Shown here: piece after piece, positions 11,590-22,735 of the stretch | How the letters are laid out: every line of letters begins with the position of its first letter | Position numbering within the stretch: position 1 is the stretch's first letter | The notes under the pieces: generated by a model | Told to the model about the DNA's origin: nothing | The model's database searches: none | Seen by the model: only the letters and a program-made list of their open reading frames with translations | Assembly (NCBI GenBank): GCA_036365515.1 | Contig: CM070877.1 | Location: forward strand, 71,484,022 to 71,548,021 | Source: Torymus aiolomorphi | Taxonomy: Eukaryota; Arthropoda; Insecta; Hymenoptera; Torymidae | DNA: 64,000 nucleotides | Direction of reading: 5' to 3' | Made by a program: the position numbers and the translations under genes

Positions 11590-12030
11590 AATCACATTTG
11601 ATTACAATATTAAATGGGATAAACACATTGGAAGAATAATTAAAGAAACAAAATATTTATTTCCCTATTTCCTACAAAAAGATAAATATTATGTAAACTA
11701 AAACATTGTTGATATTACATTATGCTCTAAGAGTATTAAAAATTACGGGATAATAGCTTGAGATGCTTTATACCTAAATGAATAGTCTAAGACCATTAAA
11801 TAATCTACAAAACAATCTTTAAAATTAAATACAAAAATACTTTTGTGTTTGAAGAATGCTCTTTAAATATTGAATAATTATTTCGTTTTGAATTGGTTTT
11901 CTATCATTATGAGAAACTAAATATCAGAGAAAAACAATTAATACAAGAAATAGAAGTGTACACATACCAATAAAAAAAGAATCAGAAGAATCAGAATTGT
12001 GTAATATTATATAAGTACATGTTAAAGTAA
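11590..12030 (+). pseudogene. LINE ORF2 C-terminal fragment
   Basis: The translation YNIKWDKHIGRIIKETKYLF and, further on, KNYGIIAWDALY aligns with the region just after the RT palm in the two LINE copies (DYRLKWDKHIEYII and NYGNIAWGGAY). It is broken by several stops and frameshifts and lacks the rest of ORF2, so it is a short 3' relic of a related LINE. Confidence 0.65.
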
Positions 12031-12324
12031 TATCATATTCACAAAAAAAAACTTTTGTGTAATGTATGATCTATAAATTTTGTAATATGGTAAATTTCAA
12101 TGCATAAAGAATGCAATATTTTAGCTGATTCTGACAGTCTTATAGTGTGTAGAAAACTTTAAATAGGCAAGGTTCACTGGGTAAAAATCTGCGAAATACA
12201 TAATCATGTATTTTAATACAACATATACCCTGTGGTGAGTTCTTATACCCTGACCAAACTTAATAATTAACCAGACGAGCTAATATTACCAACGACAACT
12301 ACCTACCCATATCACATTTAACCA

Positions 12325-12342
12325 CACACACACACACACACA

Positions 12343-12390
<48 letters not shown>

Positions 12391-12391
12391 C
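12325..12391. repeat. (CA)n/(CACG)n microsatellite
   Basis: About 11 CA units pass into about 11 CGCA units, immediately before the gypsy protease reading frame. Confidence 0.95.
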
Positions 12392-12392
12392 A

Positions 12393-13101
12393 GAATATGG
12401 AGGCGGCCCCATCTACTCAATCGAACTAAATACAACTGGTGTTATTTCCATGGTAAGCATTTCGTCAAACGATTTTCGAGTTTTTCGGGTAAAAGCTATG
12501 ATTGACTCGGGGGCACAACCAAAGGACCCCGCACACAATGTATGGGAAAAAATCATTCGGTCAAATTTTGGGGGGTTTTGCCCATGAGAACTTTTGTTCA
12601 GGACCTCAAGATCTATCTTTTCCCCAAGTTTGATCCAATTTGACCGAATGATTATTTTCCATACATTGTGTGCGGGGTCCTTTGATAAAAATCTCGGTGT
12701 TAGATAAAAATTTAATGATGAATGTAGTTGAGAAACCCATTTTGCGGGGAATTTCGGGATACGATCAGAACTCTCTGGGAATTTGTTGTGTCGACCTATA
12801 CGGAATAAAGACGAAATTCGCAGTTGTACCGGGCACGTTTCCTATCAAGCATGCGGTAATATTGGGGTCTCATTTTCGTAAGATCAACGCGGCCATAATA
12901 GACTACGAAAAAAACAAGATGACCTTTAACAACCGCGAAATTAACTTGGATATTGGTAATAGCACTGACGTGAGTCCTGATGAGAAACAGTTAGTAACAT
13001 GTTTGAATGGAGATGCTCGTGTCGACCCGCGGTGTAAGGTAAAGGTAGGCATTGATGCGAGCCAACACGACCATTCAGGGAAATGTGATACAGAAGACTA
13101 G
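12393..13101 (+). pseudogene. Gypsy protease (aspartic), split by a MITE
   Basis: The retropepsin active-site block AMIDSGAQ lies at 12495-12518. Directly after it a palindromic insertion (12520-12684) interrupts the frame. The rest of the protease follows at about 12685-12960: ISVLDKNLMM, then ISGYDQNSLGICCVDLYG, AVVPGTFPIKHAVILGSHF and the hydrophobic ILG flap-region motif typical of gypsy proteases. It would process the Gag-Pol polyprotein. The two halves are in different frames around the insertion. Confidence 0.8.
12520..12684. mobile_element. Small palindromic MITE in the protease
   Basis: The ends CAAAGGACCCCGCACACAAT and its reverse complement flank a 165-bp segment, and a second inner block (ATCATTCGGTCAAA and its inverse) extends the stem. 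It sits between the active-site codons and the rest of the protease. A target duplication cannot be told apart from the palindrome ends. Confidence 0.8.
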
Positions 13102-13603
13102 TGACGAGTTTGATCAAGTATTGAGCGAGCTCGTCACGCTTGAAATACCACATCCTAGCCAATCATTTGGCAAGAATTATGATCGCGAAAATCACGAGGG
13201 GTCGGTTGACAGTTACGAAACGGAGGAGGGAAGCGAACCTAGCGAAGGAATCGATATCGAGACGGAGAATGACAGTCTAGGGTCAGAGGAAAGGGTTGTA
13301 GACTGGATCATGAATATAGGGGTAGAACAACAATTCGAGTCGTTAGAACAGGGAATGGGGATGGAACAAGAGCAGGTAAGACTGTATATAGAAATGGTAG
13401 AGGAGGAATTGGGCAAAATCAATGAATGTAGAATTGTGGAAATTTGTAGTTTCACGGAAACGGAGGAGGGAAGCGTGAATTTCCAAATTACCAAATTAGA
13501 GCAGGTTATTGAGGGGAAGTACGCGCAAGAACGGAAGGGACGCGTAATAGAATTAATAAGGAACATCTTAGCTCCGAACAAATGTGTAGGCTTGTTAGAC
13601 TGA
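13052..13603 (+). pseudogene. Acidic spacer between protease and RT
   Basis: A Glu/Asp/Ser-rich stretch (TEEGSEPSEGIDIETEND and similar) of about 180 codons, in a different frame from both protease and RT. Its place equals the acidic region at 32.5-33.0 kb in the other gypsy element, so it is part of Pol rather than a separate gene. The frame changes lie near 13075 and 13600. Confidence 0.6.
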
Positions 13604-14404
13604 TAGAAAAAACCGTGGATGTATTTTATTTACCTGGAGAAATATTGCCCGCAACGAATCTAGTCGAGCATAGGATAGATTTGATCGATGAAATACCCAT
13701 CAACGTTCGACAGTATCCAATTCCTCAAGCATTGCAAGAGTTCGTGAGGATACAGATTGACGTGTTGTTGAGAGCGAGGATCATTGAACCTTCGACAAGC
13801 GAGTATAACTTCCCGTTATGGGTGGTGCCGAAGGCAGACAGCCCGGAGGGTAGAAAGCAGTGGCTAATGGTCAATGATTACCGCGCGCTAAACGAAAAGA
13901 CCATCACACTAAATTATCCACTACCAAACATTACGCACATTACCGAACAAGCTCGGGAGAGCGGAATATTTTTTGGTTGCTGATCTGGCCAGTGGGTTTC
14001 ATCAGATCCCACTGCGGCAGGAGGACCGAAAGTATACCGCATTCTCGACCACCTTCGGACACTATCAATATATCAGACTTCCTTTCGGAATGAAAAATGC
14101 ACCCGCGACATTTCAAGAGCAAATCAATAAGGTAGTTAGGCAGCGAAAGGGGATGTTTGCGTGTGTTGACGACATCATTATTGCCGCGACCACCTTAGAC
14201 GAGTTAGATAAGGATTTTATAGACTTAGCAAGTAAATTGGAGGGGGTCAATGTGAGATTGCATCCAGGCAAGACTCGATTATATCAAACGACCGTCACGT
14301 ATCTCGGATATGTCATAACGCCGATTGGGATAAAACCGGATCCGAGGAAACTCAGGGCAATTGAGGAGTTCCCTATTCCGCGAACCGTGAAACATATAAA
14401 GTAG
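13582..14404 (+). pseudogene. Gypsy reverse transcriptase, frameshifted
   Basis: RT blocks in order: VFYLPGE and HRIDL near 13620-13680, the fingers motif PLWVVPKADS and MVNDYRALNEKTI (13800-13910), then after a one-base shift in a T run near 13967 the motif VADLASGFHQIPL, LPFGMKNAPATFQ, and CVDDIIIAA with both catalytic aspartates (14162-14190), then TYLGYVITPIGIKPDP. The end near 14400 has a small duplication ('gggatatgag' twice) and a stop. It would copy element RNA into DNA in a particle; it is inactive here. Confidence 0.88.
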
Positions 14405-14449
14405 TTTAATGGGATATGAGGGATATGAGGGTATTATAGGCGTTTTATT

Positions 14450-14994
14450 TTGTATTACGCCGGCATAGCTAAAGCACTGTTTGAATTAACCCGAAAAAAT
14501 GTAAGATTTAACTGGACAGCCAAGCAACAGGCTGCTTTCGAGACACTAAAAAGGCAGTTAATTACGCAGCCGATCTTACGTCACCCCGATTTCAATAAAC
14601 ATTTTTACATCACTAGCGATGCATTCCTGGACGGAATAGGGGGATATCTCTCCCAGTTGTATGACAACATACACCATCCGGTCTCGTTCGCTAGCAGGAG
14701 TTACACGGATGCCGAGACAAGGTACAGCACAATTGAAAAGGAACTATTAGCCATGATGTATTGTTCGCAGCAGTTTAGATATTGTGTGCTGGGACGGAAA
14801 TTTACATTTTGACTGATCATAAGCCGCTTATGTGGCTCCACACCGTAAAGGACTCAACTTTAAGAATTAAAAGATGGTACTTTAAGCTTTGCGCGATTTA
14901 CGATTTCGATGTACAATATATTCTGGGTAAGACGAACTTTATTGCTGACGCCTTGTCTCGGAATCCAGTAGTAGATTCTTTGAAAGTCACGTAG
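14450..14994 (+). pseudogene. Gypsy RNase H domain, frameshifted
   Basis: The region carries the connection (FNWTAKQQAAFETLK), the RNase H start (FYITSDAFLDGIGGYLSQ), the YSTIEKELLAM block with the catalytic Glu, TDHKPLMWL, and the closing NFIADALSRNP, all hallmarks of Ty3/gypsy RNase H. A one-base shift near 14805 separates YCVLGRKF from ILTDHKPL. It would degrade RNA in the RNA-DNA hybrid. Confidence 0.87.
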
Positions 14995-15002
14995 TTAGAA
15001 AA

Positions 15003-16847
15003 ATGATAGACTCATCTTCGAGTTCCGGGTCGGAGACGCTCGCGCAAAAAAGAGCTAAGGTGGGTGACGTGTCAAATGATTCCTCACTCTCTAACGAACG
15101 GGGACCTTCGATTAGCGCCCAGACCCTAGTCGATTCGTTGGGAGGCCACATGGATGACCATCCTTCCAGTCCTGGCGATAGCCTTGAACCCGATTCCCAA
15201 TCATATACACCAGTATCCTTGGAAGAACGGAGTGAAAATCAGGGGGTAGAAGACTTTCTTTCGTCATACGAGGGCTCGGCACGCGACATCGAGGATCCGG
15301 CTGTTCCCTATGATCTATCCGGATCAGAAGGACGCGAGCCCCGAATAGCCCGAAATATCATCATTACGCGTGATAATTTTTTTCAATCGCGGGATAATCT
15401 CGTATATTTTGTGACAGTTAAAAATCAACCATTGTGCACCGGGGCAAATAAATTAAAGGACGCCGAGAAACTCTCGAAATTAACAGACGTAAGTTTAGGC
15501 CGCGTCAAGGTGACAAAGGTAGCGAGCAAATATTATCTGGCCTTACCGATTAAAGAGAATTTACACATACGAGTTGATAACGATATCTTTAAAGAAACCA
15601 TAAACTCATTATTAAATGCCACCTTGACGTTGGAGCTACAAAGTTTGCGAATCTCGAAAACAGATTACCTTGACGACATTGCATGGGGGAGTTTAGTGGA
15701 TATCCTAAGAGAACAGTTCATTGATTCGATTGTAAAAATCGTGATTTGTAAAAATTTAATTATGATACCGGAACCGGAAGTTAGAAAGACGCTCATCAAG
15801 GAGATCCATGACTCCCCGGTCAATGGCCACAAGGGGGTTGCAAAGACATACAAAAGAATGCGACAGAATTATTACTGGTCGAAAATGAAAGAGGATATTC
15901 AGGAACACATCGCGAGATGCTTAACTTGTCAAACCGGGAAATTGGTCCGACGAAAAATCAGGCAACCTATGATATTGACGGATACTCCAGGTAACACGTT
16001 CACCAAAGTATCCTTAGATATAGTCGGGCCCTTGCCTATCACCGAGGCAGGATCTAGATTCATATTAACAATGCAGGATCTATTGTCAAAATATAGCATT
16101 GGGGTCGCTTTAGCAGAAGCAAATTCTCGAACTATTGCAGACGCATTCTTACAAAAATTAGTCTACGTATTCGAGACTCCTAAAATAGTGTTGACTGATC
16201 AAGGGACCAATTTCACGAGTTCATTGATTAGGAATTTTGCCAAACTGTGTAATATACGTCTTTGTACTACAACTGCATTCATGCCGCAGTCGAATGGCTC
16301 GATTGAACGTATGCACCACTCACTGGTGGAGTGGTTAACAAATTATGTAACGACAGTAAAGGAGTGGGACGAGTGGCTAGAATGTGCCTGTTTTTCATAC
16401 AGCACTAGTGTACACGAAGGAATTAGGCTCACTCCCTTTGAATGTATTTTTGGTAAAATAGCGCGTGTGCCTTCAGGGTGAGCGGAGGTAGATGAGGATC
16501 TGGCCGAAACATACTATGACTATCTAATTAGACTAAAGGCCCGGTTGCTTGAATTAAAACAGTTAGCTAAGGACAATCTTGGAAGAGCCAAGGAGCGATC
16601 CAAAGAATATTATGATAAGCGTGCGATCCCGTGTATTTTTAAGGTAGGCGACAAGGTCATGTTGGTTAACGAACCAAAAAGAGGAAAGTTTGCGTCCAAT
16701 TACTCGGGCCCTCATGACGGTAGAAATGTAAAAATCACGCATAAGAGAGGCACACGCATTGTACACCCCAATAAGTTGCGGCGAGTAAGGATAGAAGATC
16801 CGCAGACGGAAACCAATCCGTCAGGTTCAGGAACCGCAGACCTCTAA
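15003..16847 (+). pseudogene. Gypsy integrase with long N-terminal spacer, one nonsense codon
   Basis: A 492-codon open stretch, a TGA (16479-16481), then the C-terminal part in the same frame to 16847. The first about 110 residues are Ser/Asp/Glu-rich and look disordered; about 115-255 form a spacer (IIITRDNFFQSRDNLVYFV...) also present in the 24.5-kb element. The zinc-binding HHCC module follows (HDSPVNGHKG ... CLTCQTGK). The catalytic core has its three acidic residues: LDIVGPLP, VLTDQGTNF, and QSNGSIERMHHSL. The C-terminal KVGDKVMLVNEP and SGPHDG block matches the GPY/F module. It would insert element DNA; one codon change separates it from an open frame. Confidence 0.9.
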
Positions 16848-16851
16848 TCAT

Positions 16852-16870
16852 TTTTTCTTGTGTTTGCAGG
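16852..16870 (+). promoter_or_regulatory. Putative splice acceptor for env mRNA
   Basis: A pyrimidine-rich stretch (tttttcttgtgtttgcag) ends in CAG at 16869, five bases before the env ATG (16875). Envelope genes of gypsy-type elements are made from a spliced mRNA, and the other gypsy element has 'tttttgttttag' then an ATG at the matching place (36186-36202). No donor was mapped. Confidence 0.55.
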
Positions 16871-16874
16871 AATC

Positions 16875-18913
16875 ATGGCTTTTGGGCTGCTGCCGCTAAT
16901 TGTCACTCTGTCCGTATACCTTCCTGTTGCCCTTTCAATAATTGGATATGAGTGTAGGAAAGGGCTCTTGAATATCACTACCTTTTCCAGTCACGAGGTG
17001 CGCGACTGCGAGATGACACCGACGCCCACCAACCACACCAATCTAGAATTTCGACTGCTGCAACAGGTGGAGTACGGAGATGTACCTGTGGAGGCTTGCA
17101 GGATGAAGATAGAGCAAAGGATCCGATACTGTGGCATGTATTCGCATATATCTGATGTAAGAAGTGGTGAGAGGACTTATATTGAGGAGCTGAGTAAAGA
17201 GCGGTGCAGCAAGCTGGTGAATTTTGGGACAGTTAAAGATTCGAAATGCTCTGTTAGTGAACTTGAAGGAAAATGTGACAAACTATCGAAACTTAGTGCT
17301 CGCGGGATATTTGACAATGAATGGGCAGTGCAAGGGGACAAATTACAACGATCAAAGTGAAAATTATGATAACGTTGTCGTGACGGCCAAGGTTGAAATT
17401 ACTTATAGTCGGCTACAGGTATCAGTCGACAAAGGCAAGAATAAGCTAATTCTGCCCACAGGTACCACTTGCATTTTTTCAACAGGTGACTGCCAGGAGC
17501 TCGATGGACGAAATGTCTATTGGGAGCCCACTGCGATGACGGTGTGCGGATTCGAGGGATATGCAGTACTATTCGAGGGATTAGGGGTTAAGCTCACCTC
17601 GATGGACTCACCCACGGTATACTTTCCCAATTCTACAAATGGCATACAGTTTGGTCTCGTAGCAACTGGAGAGGAGAACTTGTGCGGGTACAGACTAATC
17701 AAAACTGAACATCCAAAATTGTTCATTATGGAGAGTGCCCTAAGAAACGATTTAGTAAAAACTTTTACACTTAAGGTTCAAAATATTCTGGCAACAGCTT
17801 ACTTCAATACAAAAATATCATACTTGTCAAAACATGTCAATACGCAATTCGATAACCTCTATCGAGATATTTTGTTTCACAGATGCAATTTAGAGAGACA
17901 AAATTTAGAGAATGCTCTTTCTCAGGTTAAGTCCGACCCCGAGTCCTTCGCCCGTCTTGTAATGAAAACGAGAGGCTATACAGCTGTCGCGACTGGTGAG
18001 GTCGTTCACATTATACAGTGCCAACCGATGGAATACAAGCTGCGACATTTGGAGGCATGTTACCACAAGCTGCCGGTTACCTGTGGAGAAAGGAATGGAT
18101 TCCTGAAGCCAGGCTCCAGGCTACTGACAACAATTACATCTTCAATTGACTGCAACCGATTCATGCCACTCTACTTCGAACTACAGGAGGTATGGCATCA
18201 ATTATTGCCGATACCAACGAGAGTCGAGCTACCACAGGTGCTGACGCCGCATCAGAATCCCACTTGGAAATATGAGGAACTGCAGAACATTCTAAGCCAT
18301 GGAATTTATCGTCCGGAAGAGTTGGAGAGATTACACGACCATCTAATTTTTAACGCGGAAAAACCAGCTATATTGGAATCCATAGCACGTAGAGTCTCAG
18401 ACAGGCCACTACCCGTGGGCTTCCCTAACCTAGCAAACCTCCTTGATCCACAAGCAATCGAATCCCTTGCGCAGTCTGCCTTCTCCCGACTATGGTCTTC
18501 CTTCACAAAATTTGGCATAGCGGCAGCAGGCGTCATAGCAATAATCATGATTATACAAGCGCTGAAATTTGTTTTGAGATAGTCTACTGAGAGGCTACGC
18601 CCTATATACTATTTATGGGTGTGGAGCACACATACTTGCCGCCGTCTGGTCAACATTGGCTCATCTGCTATTAAGCCTGTTCAAACCAAAACCGATCACC
18701 AAGACTGAAGAGTCCAGCAGCTCGACGACCCATCAGGAGGTGCGTCAACCCCCGACCAGAGCAACAGTATCATCTCGCGGGATACCACCACCGATACGCA
18801 CCCGTGACTACAGCGATATAGCGCGTAAACTAAGCTTTAGGGACGTTCCGTCTGCCGACCAGTACGTCCCATCTTATGTGGGGGGTGTTCTGTCGTGGGC
18901 CTCTTATTTTTAA
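16875..18913 (+). pseudogene. Envelope-like glycoprotein, chuvirus-type, two frameshifts
   Basis: Three consecutive reading frames make up one gene. The first (from ATG 16875) opens with a hydrophobic signal peptide (about residues 1-22), two N-glycosylation sequons (NIT, NHT), regularly spaced cysteines and the motif CGMYSH at about residues 86-91. The second frame (about 17300-18582) carries the cysteine-rich ectodomain and a hydrophobic membrane span near 18500-18580. The third (to 18913) has a hydrophobic stretch and a Ser/Pro/Arg-rich tail. The CGM.SH motif, cysteine order and double hydrophobic C-terminus fit glycoproteins of chuviruses (Jingchuvirales), not the baculovirus F-like env usual in errantiviruses. 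Breaks lie near 17300 and 18575. The protein would mediate membrane attachment and fusion; this copy is disrupted. The family call is by memory of motifs. Confidence 0.75.
18876..18886 (+). promoter_or_regulatory. Possible polypurine tract / 3' LTR start
   Basis: A G run (gtgggggg) is followed by TGTT at 18886. A polypurine tract next to TGT is the usual start of a 3' LTR, and env genes often run into the LTR. With no 5' LTR to compare, this is only a suggestion. Confidence 0.3.
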
Positions 18914-19032
18914 CAATATAGTTGTTATACATACGGTAACCTATCCGCTGCCGATAAGATAGTTAGCTATTTTCTCTTTAGCGGATATTACCTTCTGCGC
19001 AGATTATGTATTAGACCGGCACAGGACAGGTT

Positions 19033-19068
19033 GCTGAATGTACGAAACCTTGGCTTCGTACATTCAGC
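19033..19068. other. Perfect 14-bp stem-loop
   Basis: GCTGAATGTACGAA, an 8-base loop, then its exact reverse complement. It lies between the gypsy 3' region and the Penelope end and could be an LTR hairpin or a transposon-end relic. Confidence 0.6.
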
Positions 19069-19074
19069 CTATTA

Positions 19075-21126
19075 GTTGTAAGATAGGACGTTAATCGTTC
19101 TACTGCCCATGTAGTAAAGAAAAACAAATACCAATTATTTATCCAACGTTTCGGACGATTTATTTTCGTCCCTCTTCAAGGTCTATAAACAATATACAAA
19201 TAAAAAACACAAGTTACTTAATAATCACATACTTAAGACGAATAATTTACAACGCTTACCAAAACATATCGTAAAAAACTATGTTTAAGTGGGCATCCTA
19301 AGTGACCACTAGTCAATATGAAATTATAAATACGATTTCGTCGTATTTATACTAGACTATGCCACAGTGTGAATCATGCAAGGGAGGGGGTAAGAGAGAT
19401 ATGCTATTGTACAACGATGACACGACGCGTATATGTAAATGTGAACAGTATTATTATTCGAAACATAGAATGGATTTTGTAGCTATAGCTTATAATTATT
19501 AATAAACGTTTTATATTCTGACTTTAGGAAATTAGTATCAAACTATCTGTTTAAGCTATTATGTTGTGAGTGAATGTGGAGCATTTCTGATAATAATCTT
19601 TTCTTTAAATTTTGTTCCTGATCTAGAATTTTAATGTTATTGAAATCAATTTTATGATTTGTAATCGCTATGTGTTCATATAAAACTGATCTGTCTCTCT
19701 TAAACTTACAATCACTTGCATGTTCTTTACTTTTTACAATTAATTTTCGGGATGTTTGTCCCACGTAAGAAGCATCACAATCGCCGCAGTTAATTTTGTA
19801 AACAACATGAGCTTTTTCATTTTTTTGGTATTTGTCTTTTCCTAATCTAATTATCTGATTAAATTTATTGGAAATTGAGTTGATTATGATTAAGTTATTG
19901 TTATTGCAGATATTTTTTAATTCAGAGTTAAGATATTTAATATATGGAAAAACCAAAATACTATTGTAATTGATATTCTTAGAATTACAGGTAGTTTTGT
20001 TATTATTTTTAAATTGTAGCAAACGTTTATTTATGTGTTTATTTATAAAGTAAATAAGATAATCATTTTCCAATAATAAATCTCTAATTAGATTAAGATT
20101 ATTCTCATGAAACTGTATATCAGCTAAGTTAATACATTTATCAACTAATGAACAAATTATACCAATTTTATTACTAATAGGATGGTGAGAATTAAAGTTT
20201 AGAAATCTACCTGAAAAAGTTGGTTTCCTGTACCAGTCCATGGAAATTTTTTGTTTATTTTGAATAATCAGAATATCAAGAAAACTTATTTTATTGTTGT
20301 TAGACCTCTCCACTGTGAATTGTAAATTATTATCAAAGCTATTAAATAAGTTAACGGTATAGTCTATCATCCGCTCCGGTACACAAATAATGATATCATC
20401 CACATATCTATAGTAGAAAGGCACAGGAAAGCAAATTTTTGATAACGCTCGATTTTCTAAATCCTCCATAACCATATCTGCTAAGATCGGGCTTAAGGGG
20501 TTACCCATAGCAGCGCCAAAAATTTGTTTATAATACATATCATTAAATATAAAATAAGTATTATGGAGGATAAAACTAATAACATTGATAAAATCGCTAC
20601 AACTGAGTTCGCAAAAGTTATACAATTAGTTCCATCGCTTTTCTAATGAGTCCAAAATTAAGTAATCCGCAACGTTTGTGAACAAGCTAATAACATCTAA
20701 ACTAATAATAGTGTATCCAGCAGGTACAGATACGTTTTCGATTTTTTGTTTAAGGTCTAGGCTGTTATTTACATGTGAAGTCGGTCTTTTAAGATTATTA
20801 AAGAGAAACTTGGCTAACATTTTGGATAAGTAATATGTGGGTGTGTTAATCGCAGAAATAATCGGTCTAACAGGAAAATTGGTTTTATGTATTTTTACAA
20901 GACCATAAGCTCTAGCTATTGTACATTTGTTTGAGATAGGTTGTAATTTTTGAAAGATAGTTATGTGTTTTAGGTTTTTTATAAGAGCATCAGTGTTTTT
21001 TTCCAATGAAGGAAGAGGATTTTTCTTGATAATATTGTAATATTTAGAATCAGCTAATAGGTTGATCATTTTTTCGACGTATTTGTCTTTTTCAATGACA
21101 ACAGTACTATTGCCTTTATCCGGTTG
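19075..21126 (-). mobile_element. Penelope-like element (RT + GIY-YIG), minus strand
   Basis: It holds most of a Penelope polyprotein and, downstream on the minus strand (19130-19190), the terminal signature 'ccaacgtttcggacgattta' with 'cgtccctcttcaag'. It is cut on its 5' side at about 21126, just before the ADKGN-type block, where unrelated DNA begins. Penelope elements are retroelements with their own RT class; their ends often occur in tandem, which fits the array at 21.4-22.7 kb. Confidence 0.9.
19543..21120 (-). pseudogene. Penelope RT/GIY-YIG polyprotein, one nonsense codon
   Basis: Reading on the minus strand from about 21120: DKGNSTVVIEKDKYV, ARAYGLVKIHK and RPIISAINTPTYYLSK (RT fingers), SLDVISLFTNV (first catalytic Asp), a TAA at 20625-20623, then AAMGNPLSPILADMVME, YYRYVDDIII (catalytic DD) and SFLDILI. 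The C-terminus has the GIY-YIG nuclease: VVYKINCGDCDASYVGQTSRKL (about 19770-19835) and EH..I.NH further on. The frame is the same on both sides of the TAA, so the gene is one codon from being open over about 500 residues, apart from its missing 5' end. It would nick target DNA and prime reverse transcription. Confidence 0.92.
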
Positions 21127-21381
21127 TAATTAAACTACAAATATCCTCGATTGAAAATTATACTGCGTAATATTAAATGAGTTAAGCGAATTGAGCGAGT
21201 CAAGAGAAATAATCGATAGAATAAATCGTATAGGGACCGAATGCGAAAGTACGTGCAGTCGAGCGCGCTATCAGGCGCTATAAGAAGATATCGGGTGGCT
21301 GTAACCTCAGCGTCTAGGCAATGGTCTACGTGACCAAATGTACCTTCTCACGCTCCTCTTTAACCAATTAGTGAACTGCAG

Positions 21382-22719
21382 TTGTTTGCAGCTAATGGCA
21401 GTCATGGTAGAATATACTAAGGAATAGGCCGCTCGGTTCTACTGCCGAGGTTAAAGAATAAAGACAAAACTTATATGTCCAACGTTTCGAACGGTTTTAT
21501 TCCGCCCCTTATCAAGGTATAACGTTTGGTGACTACGATAACACTATCTTTGAAGGTATCTAGAGATGCTTCAATGTTGGATTGCAGTCTTCGATGAATG
21601 ATGGTAGTGTATCACAAGTTCACGGTCGTGTTGAGAACCCAACGACGAAGTATATGTAGTTGTTTGCAGCTAATGGCAGTCATGGTAGAATATACTAAGG
21701 AATAGGCCGCTGCCCAGGTTAAAGAATAAAGACAAAACTTATATGTCCAACGTTTCGAACGGTTTTATTCCGCCCCTTATCAAGGTGTAACGTTTGGTGA
21801 CTACGATAACACTATCTTTGAAGGTATCTAGAGATGCTCCAATGTTGGATTGCAGTCTTCGATGAATGATGGTAGTGTATCACAAATTCAAGGTCGTGTT
21901 GAGAACCCAACGACGAAGTATATGTAGTTGTTTGCAGCTAATGGCAGTCATGGTAGAATATACTAAGGAATAGGCCGCTCGGTTCTACTGCCGAGGTTAA
22001 AGAATAAAGACAAAACTTATATGTCCAACGTTTCGAACGGTTTTATTCCGCCCCTTATCAAGGTGTAGCGTTTGGTGACTATGATAACACTATCTTTGAA
22101 GGTATCTAGAGATGCTTCAATGTTGGATTGCAGTCTTCGATGAATGATGGTAGTGTATCACAAATTCAAGGTCGTGTTGAGAACCCAACGATGAAGTATA
22201 TGTAGTTGTTTGCAACTAATGGCAGTAATGGTAGAATATACTAAGGAATAGGCCGCTAACGGTTCTACTGCCCAGGTTAAAGAATAAAGACAAAACTTAT
22301 ATGTCCAACGTTTCGAACGGTTTTATTCCGCCCCTTATCAAGGTGTAACGTTTGGTGACTACGATAACACTATCTTTGAAGGTAGCTAGAGATGCTTCAA
22401 TGTTGGATTGCAGTCTTCGATGAATGATGGTACTGTATCACAAATTCAAGGTCGTGTTGAGAACCCAACGACGAAGTATATGTAGTTGTTTGCAGCTAAT
22501 GGCAGTCACGGTAGAATATACTAAGGAATAGGCCGCTAACGGTTCTACTGCCCAGGTTAAAGAATAAAGATAACTTATATGTCCAACGTTTCGAATGGGT
22601 TTATTCCGCCCCTTATCAAGGTCTAACGTTTGGTGACTACGATAACACTATCTTTGAAGGTATCTAGAGATGCTTCAATGTTGGATTGCAGTCTTCGATG
22701 AATGATGGTAGTGTATCAC
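21382..22719. repeat. Tandem array of Penelope ends, five units
   Basis: The signature 'ccaacgtttcgaacggtttt' followed by 'ccgccccttatcaagg' occurs at about 21479, 21747, 22025, 22305 and 22583, giving periods of 268, 278, 280 and 278 bp. Each unit also has 'gtttgcagctaatggcagtc' and 'tggattgcagtcttcgatga'. The first and last units are partial. The ends resemble the Penelope ends at 6.2 and 19.1 kb but form a distinct subfamily. The array lies between two copies of AATTAGTGAACT[G/A]CAG (21366-21381, 22720-22735), so it appears to have arrived as one insertion. Confidence 0.88.
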
Positions 22720-22735
22720 AATTAGTGAACTACAG

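Larger units (their letters stand above)
12393..19030 (+). mobile_element. Ty3/gypsy-type element with envelope gene, gag missing
   Basis: The order protease - RT - RNase H - integrase - env fits an endogenous-retrovirus-like gypsy element. Protease and integrase resemble those of the 24.5-39.4 kb element, including the PMI.TDTPG motif before the catalytic core and a long spacer between RNase H and integrase. No gag is found: coding starts directly after a microsatellite, so the 5' part is deleted. No 5' LTR is recognised. A possible 3' LTR begins near 18886 and is cut by the neighbouring Penelope element. Six or more frameshifts or stops make it inactive. Confidence 0.88.

Noticed and set aside
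16875..18913. Baculovirus F-like errantivirus envelope
   Set aside because: Cysteine pattern, CGMYSH motif and C-terminal arrangement fit chuvirus-type glycoproteins better, and no furin-type cleavage site followed by a fusion peptide is evident.
21382..22719. CRISPR-like direct repeats
   Set aside because: Units are 270-280 bp and nearly identical throughout, with Penelope termini; there are no short repeats with unique spacers.
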